In this document: one piece after another, positions 57,846-64,000 of the stretch
How positions within the stretch are numbered: the first letter of the stretch is position 1
How the letters are laid out: every line of letters starts with the position of its first letter
Assembly: GCA_015227615.1 (NCBI GenBank)
Contig: JAALGZ010000027.1
Location: 1-64,000, forward strand
Reading direction: 5' to 3'
Source: Labyrinthula sp. Ha
Lineage: Eukaryota; Sar; Bigyra; Labyrinthulida; Labyrinthulaceae
DNA length: 64,000 bases
Notes under the pieces: model-generated
Seen by the model: the letters and a program-made list of their open reading frames with translations, nothing else
Database searches by the model: none
Told to the model about the DNA's origin: nothing
Made by a program: the position numbers and the translations under genes

Positions 57846-58811
57846 ATGGAATGTAAAAGTTGTAATGAATTGATAAAGCAACTCGATGTTTATGAAAAGG
57901 AAATTGATCAATCGCAAAATGCTCTAGAAGAATCTTTACAGGTAAAGATTCTTATTTTATAATACTTATAGAAAATAAACCTTCTCAAGACAGATAATGA
58001 CCAACTAAAAGCGAGGTTGACCGCAGAGGAAGATTCTTTTCAAGCAGAAAAGATTCTCATGAAACTATACTCCATGAAAGCAAAACAATTTTCTACTTCG
58101 GAAGCTTCTAAAAAAATTCTTGAATTATCTCAAAATTTTACATCTCTTGAAACAGACTTTAACCGCACGAAGGATTTGCTTGTTTGCCGTTTCGCCGATT
58201 GGTTCGTTGCTACTCCAAAACTGCAACTTATTTATGTTTCTTTTCTCGAATGTTTGGTAACACTTTCTCCTCATTTGAAATCTATCTTTAAGTCACTCTT
58301 TGAGAACTTTATTCCAAAACAGGAAAAAACTTCTGTATATTATAGTAAAGCAGAGGTGGAACCAAAACTGCGTTTCCTGTGGTTCTTGGCCGAAATTTCA
58401 AATGATCTCAAACTTTTTTACTTGGTTGTAGATCTTTGTTTCAAGCATGATGTACTGGTAAAGAAAGAAATTATTCCTTTTGAAACCTTGCGAGAAGTGG
58501 TGGGTTTTATTATTGATGCCAAACAGGAAGATGAGGCTTCGAATCTGACATCTTTGTTTTCTCAGGCAAAAAGTCTTGTACAAATTATTCTTTCTCGACC
58601 TGATGTTCTTAGGCAAAAAGAAGGCCGTTTTGCTGATATGAGTGAATGTTTGGCTTGTCTGCAACTTCTGACCTCATTTCTCGGTGAGTTCTACGCAATA
58701 AATTATATAATTCCTTCTTGTGTTGAAGTATCAAGCACAAATCTTTTCTTGAAAGCTGAAGTTGGAAAATTATTGGAGTTTGTAAAAGAAAGTATGAATG
58801 AAAACGATTGA
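57846..58811 (+). CDS. Unrecognised coiled-coil protein with N-terminal CxxC (two exons)
   Basis: Exons 57846-57941 and 57972-58811 encode 311 residues. The 30-nt intron 57942-57971 runs from GTAAAG to CTTATAG. The first exon encodes MECKSCNELIKQLDVYEKEI, a CxxC followed by heptads. The second continues the coiled coil (LLKTDNDQLKARLTAEED) to about residue 65, then a helical globular part of about 230 residues (for example LVCRFADWFVATPKLQLIYV and LRFLWFLAEISNDLKLFYLV). There is no membrane segment. The design recalls structural, centrosomal or kinetochore-associated proteins, but no family is recognised. The first exon is needed: without it the frame has no good ATG. Confidence 0.78.
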
Positions 58812-61800
58812 TGTATTCAAATGCTGCGCTAGGAATATATGCTATAATCAGCAAGAAGAGCTTTGGATATGTAGACAGCGTTTCTGAGTCAGACAAATAT
58901 CAGTTACAGCTGTATTTTATAAATTTGGTTAAAAGGATGAAGCTTGTCTTACACCAAGGATAAGAAATTTCGCTTGTTAGCTGGTAAGTTATATTTGACT
59001 GAGTGCAAGCATACGCCAAGCTTACTGAGTGCAGTAATTCAAGCGAGTTTATTCCTCAGTTGGGGTTATGGAACTGGTTATACCAACTGTATTCTAATTC
59101 TTTACTGATGTCAAAAATATGACCGCTATCTTCAATTAACAACTGTTTTGTTAGGTCAAACAGTTACGTTTCCATGGAATGTAAATCCGAAGTGTAAGGA
59201 AGAGATCACTCTATACTGAAACTAACAGAGTGTCAGTGTCCCATTACTTTCATGGTGCTCCCCGAGTTATTATTCAAACCAATACGTATCATGATGCAGT
59301 TAGGCAGAAAATGTTTGAGCTACTTTTAATGTAGTTTACTTCTCGTAAACTTGGAATACAATGAAATAGGGCTGAAGGCAAGGCAACACTAACTGAATAT
59401 TATCTCCAAATATAATTTTCTCTGGCACAATCTTGTTGAAACTAGTTGGCAATTACCTCCTGACATGAACTATTTTAGTTTCTGGAAAACTTTTGAAAAA
59501 AAATCAGGTTCAGATGGAGTAGAAATTAAGGTATCTGTCTATGCAAAATATATAAGTGTTTACTTCAATTTTGAGGGCACATCTGATGGAAGGTCTTTAG
59601 AAATCTTGGGAGTAATGAAATGGTACACGTTTAACTAGATTTAGGTCAGTTACTTGGGAATTACATGCAGTTCTTTTTTATTATTTATTAAGAGAAAATT
59701 TTTCCAAAACCTTTGTAGAATGACAAGGGTGCCTTTTTTTGCTAGAAATTGTAGGGCACTTCTAATGCTTTGGCCTGAAGACTTCAAGTTAAACCAGTTG
59801 TTTTCCAATTGAGATTTTTGTTCAACTCTTATTATTCCTAGTAATGTAAACTTAACTGTTTGAGAACTAACGCAATTAGTAACAGCGATAGCTGTCCAGT
59901 TACAAATTGTTTGGCATGGTCGCTCGAGTTTGTTTTAGAGAAGGATGGTTGTTTTGTAAAAAACTAGATAGTTTAAACTGGAAAGGCTGCTAAGTTGTGC
60001 AATATTTACTAAGCAAGGTGTTTAAAAGCATAATAAAACCAAAAAGACATAGCAAAAGGTTTGTCTTGACTTGGGAGCTACTTTATAGGCAATTAAGAAA
60101 ATATTAAATGGATTTACATACCAACTAAAATAGCGAGAGTAGTAGCATCAGTCGTACCAAAAGAGTTTTTCTAAACCTACCGGTAGTAACACTCTGGATG
60201 AAGCAACATTTTAATGTTTTTGAGTTTTTTGAAGTTCTTTAATAACAGAACATATTTAGCGTTACTTAACGTCTCTACCTTTGGTTGTCCAACAAAGTAA
60301 TTACCAATTTAGGTTTCGCTGCTCTGAGTAATATTAGCTGTTCTTGTCCAGATGCCACTGTATTCAGCTCTTTATTACATTTCTTAATACTGGCCTTTAT
60401 GTCATAGTCAAGGGCACGGCAAGAGGATGTTTATAGTACCTGTGTTCCCGTAGAGAGAAATCAATTTCTATCAATAAAATTTCTCTGTATCAAAGAAAAA
60501 AGATCAAACCGGAAAAAGCAAAACTCTGTGATTAATGTCGCTGCTCTGTTCAGAATAAGGGAATGACCTATAGAAATCAAGGTTATCAGATTTCGATACT
60601 ACATGCCACATTGATGAGCTAAGAACAGAAGTAAGTAACAAGTAAGAGTTCAAGGTTGCGAAAAAAATTGTATCTGCTTCTTCGACTGTTGCATTTTCAC
60701 GCTCCTCAGCGATAATTAAATAATATAAACTCTAGCCAGTAAACCCTACAAATGGTTCTTATCAGTTTATAGAACACCTTGGAGTCGTCTATTATTGTGG
60801 TCTAGCTGCTCGAGATTAGCCCTTTCCTGTAACATTCTTCTCTAAGCCCTGTCTGATTTTACCATCTGTTGGCTTTCTTTTTCATGCTCCTTCTCTGTTA
60901 CAACTTTTCCCCCATCTTACTTCAGAAACTCTTAAATTACAATATCCGTATTAAGTTTCCTGGGTTTTCGAGATTTATTATGGAGAGAAGTTTTTTCTGT
61001 GAAGTAACACTTTTTCGTTTAGTAAGCAATTTCACATCATTTCTTGGAACATGTGAAACATAAGTTACAAACTTAGCTTCTGAAACAAAATTTTGTTAAT
61101 TTTTCCCCTACCTCAGTTTTTAGTCTTGTATCTAATGTGTGCAACGACTAACATGTTTATTTCACATTGAAATAGTTTGTAGTAGGAGAATATAAAATGG
61201 GAATCCAATTCATCATACAGTAGAGTTTGAAGCCGTTGTGACAGTTTAAATTATGAAAGTGTGAATTTGAAGCACTTCCTTAAAATGTGATTTTACCCTG
61301 ATTTTCTAAGTTTTAGGCCTTTTGTAGAAAAAGAAAAGAATAAAATCAATTTGTGTACTCGTAGAAGTGTCTCTTGGATCCATTTGAGCACTAACTACAC
61401 TGTAAAGTATAATGGGAGATTGGAGGATAAACATATCACTTCTCGCGAAGGTGCATACAGAACTGAGTACCATGCTGCTGTCAATACTAGTTTCTAAAAC
61501 TGATTGTTACATATTCTGTTCAGATGGATAGGATGATTGCAACTTTGTTCAAATCACTGAGAGCGAACGTATATTGTGGTAAGTCTACATTCCCTGTTAA
61601 TGTGATTATCAATGCAACAACGACCAAGCGAGGGATTCTTTGGGATATATTTATTCCCTAATGTAGGGAACAAGGCATATATTAAAAAATTTTAATTAAT
61701 AATGTAAGCTCGAAGTCATATTAACTCCATGAATTAGTGAACGTTTAAAGCATCTTAAAGACTTTCTAAGAAAATTTAGACCTTTAAGGTGATAAATGAT

Positions 61801-64000
61801 ATGAGAATTTCCATAGAAACTTCCCAATAATCCACGATGGGCTCCACAATCTCATAGGAGTATTTTCAAACGCTTCTGAAAAATATTTCCCTTATTCTTG
61901 TATAATTTAAGACTAAAAAAACATTGTTTTAAATAACAGTCAACACAAAAAACTTCTTTTAAGCAATTGGTTTAAATGATGAGCGACTAGCTTAAACCTT
62001 TGATCGGGTTTCTTAGAGAGTTAGTTGTCCTCTACTACCTAAATCCAGTATGATATCAAACTGTCAATAATAGCTGTCTTTCTTTCTGAAGTTTCTACTT
62101 ATCTATCTTCTAATTAGAATTCCGTTATTTTTAGCCTTCTTGTCCTCTTTTCGATGCTGCGTAATTTTAACTCCATAATAATGGCTGATGAAAATACTTC
62201 CATTGGTGAGATAACCAAAAATTTCAGCCATCTTATAAAGTTCCGTATTTAAGTCACACAGAGCAAGTCTTTTTCAAAATGTGTGTAGTGTCTCGTACCC
62301 TTTAGTTCTATACTTTCTGCTCTTTCTAGTTGTCCATTGAATCATGATGTTTGAAGTGTGCTGATTAGTAAGGGCATTTGAAAATTTATGTTTGGTTTGT
62401 GGTTCTTTAATTTTCAAAATTGGAATTTGGCATTCTTTTGTTGATTGCTTAGAAACCGAGCGTCGGAGGAAGGGCATATATACATGTTGGATTTTGGAGT
62501 ACGGTTTAATATTATCATTTTATATCAAACAAGTTTTGAGCTTTTTTATTTCAATTTTAGTAATCATGAAATATTATCTCGCACGTTTGAATAGGCTTTG
62601 ATGTAATCAATTACTTCCTTTGGGGCTTTGATCATGTGACCTATTCTTTTCTTTTTCTTGATTAGGCATCGGTACCACAATATCATTGTAGATATACTGT
62701 TGGTAAGAGATTACTTCATTATTTCATGAAAACACTTATCAGCAAAAATATATTTCAAGTGCACTTTGATATGATGATACCCATACCTAGTCTTGATGTT
62801 TTGAGTTTTCTGCAGTTCATGGACTTTAGAACACTTTCTGGTATTTCGCAATTGTGTTATTATGCTCCTCCAGCGCATGGGATTTGAAACCATGTTCCTA
62901 TATCTTTCTACTTCTCATTTCATCAACTGAATCACTTGAACAGTTGCTGATGATAGTCTAGCAATAGTAGAACGCGAGTTTATTATCTACTGCTCACGCA
63001 GCTATCGTTAACAAGAATTTTTCCAATAAAAACATCCGATACTATACCCATTCGCAAGAAACATATATCTGACTTCGTATACTCCCAAAATAACACCAGA
63101 CCGGCTGATCTCTTTTATGTAGCTTTTCCTGTGGCATCAAAATGGGGTAAGAATTTCTTAGGCAATTTGGTCCCTGACCATGCGATTTAAATGCCTCTTA
63201 AGATGTTAGGATACATATATAAATCTGAAATACCATTTGAGAAATACCCAAGTTTAAAAAAAGTATCAACACTCAAACCTTAGGAAAATATCATTTAATT
63301 TTTTTGGATATTCTTTTTAAACGGAGCACTTGGTTAAATTACTCCTACCTCTAAAATCTCAAATAAAGTTATGATGAAGATCTAGGAAGCCTCAGGAAGA
63401 GTTGGTGGTTCATTTTGAGTCTTTGAGGGGTTATTTTTCTTAATTCTCAGTACTGAGGTATCTATGAAGCTCGTTCTTACTTACTGTATAGTCCACGGAC
63501 TACTATTGTCGTTGCTTCAGTATGGATAGTTTCGGTAAGGGCTTCTGTGATTTACTCCTTCACCAGGTTTTCGTGCTTTCTACTAATTTATTGACAGTTA
63601 TGTCTGAAATCGACTCATTTTGAGGAATGGTAAGTTGTAGGAGAATGGTGGATACGTCACCAGCCTGGGCGTGGTCGATCATTCTATGGTCTGTCTTGTT
63701 TGTATTAATTTAAGTTATTATTCCCCGGGTTGGAGTGGTTTAGAATTATTAAATGTTTGGCGTTTCTCAACAGCCAAGATTTTTTATCGACAAGGTTTCT
63801 GGTCGCATATATTTGACCTGGTTTAGCTTTTGTCACTATCTTTTAGAAACCTTATTCGCGTTTTTATTGTTGAAATCGTTTGGTTTTGATAACTTGTATA
63901 AACTTCTTCAACTTATTGAGAAATAAGTCTTAGTGTCTTTGATATCACTGGATGATGTGGTCTGTTTCTATGTTCAATGATAAGATAGATATCGTCATTT
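58812..64000. other. 5.2 kb desert with coding-like fragments
   Basis: Between about 59.1 and 61.6 kb the plus strand shows protein-like stretches: QTVTFPWNVNPKCKEEITLY (about 59160), SVSHYFHGAPRVIIQTNTYH (about 59231), WHNLVETSWQLPPDMNYFSF (about 59431, followed by a beta-rich run to 59637), and SWIHLSTNYTVKYNGRLEDK (about 61370). They change frame and do not form a gene. They look like pieces of one or more eroded genes for extracellular beta-rich proteins, family unknown. After 61.6 kb nothing is supportable. Confidence 0.3.

Noticed and set aside
1-64000. CRISPR arrays, bacterial operons or Shine-Dalgarno sites
   Set aside because: The genes are nuclear eukaryotic with spliceosomal introns; no regularly spaced repeats were seen.

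Overview
The window is AT-rich nuclear DNA from a eukaryote, probably a single-celled one. It uses the standard genetic code: the 1,234-codon Pol I gene is uninterrupted, and TAA, TAG and TGA all end genes. The markers are nuclear: the second-largest subunit of RNA polymerase I, ribosomal protein eL39, spermidine synthase, a histidine methyltransferase of the METTL18/HPM1 family, an Iwr1-like Pol II import factor, two seven-helix receptors with RGS tails, a SET protein and a tRNA-Arg(ACG). I cannot name the species. Introns of about 30 nt are known from a few protist lineages (for example Blastocystis and some ciliates), but nothing here decides between them.

The most striking property is the introns. 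Ten well-supported introns in six genes are 28-32 nt long, almost all of the form GTA...TAG. Each joins two reading frames exactly, often restores a conserved domain, and in eL39 separates a lone ATG from the other 50 codons. Many genes here look broken or mis-started until these introns are removed.

The layout is small crowded gene islands in long deserts. Island 1 (about 1.5-6.3 kb) holds an unrecognised three-exon gene, a TMEM163-like cation transporter and a secreted or Golgi glycosyltransferase. Island 2 (14.4-20.8 kb) holds a metallo-beta-lactamase-fold hydrolase, a coiled-coil membrane protein and RPA2. Island 3 (26.8-28.0 kb) is spermidine synthase converging on eL39. Island 4 (34.6-39.6 kb) has RGS receptor 1, a candidate RNase P RNA, RGS receptor 2, METTL18, Iwr1 and tRNA-Arg. 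Island 5 (53.2-58.8 kb) has an IQ-motif protein, a SET/zinc-finger protein and a small coiled-coil protein. Within islands, convergent genes overlap or nearly touch (11 bp overlap, 20 bp overlap, 2 bp gap) and divergent pairs are about 90-110 bp apart.

The deserts carry a decayed 4.1 kb hAT transposon (6.8-10.9 kb), a 1.0 kb internally deleted relative (33.1-34.2 kb), a family of foldback AT-rich repeats (21.9, 24.1 and 50.5 kb, one holding a nested insertion), and eroding host genes. The clearest eroding gene is a multicopper oxidase at 46.3-48.3 kb, which keeps one frame across 2 kb but contains in-frame stops. Most other desert sequence shows nothing I can support.
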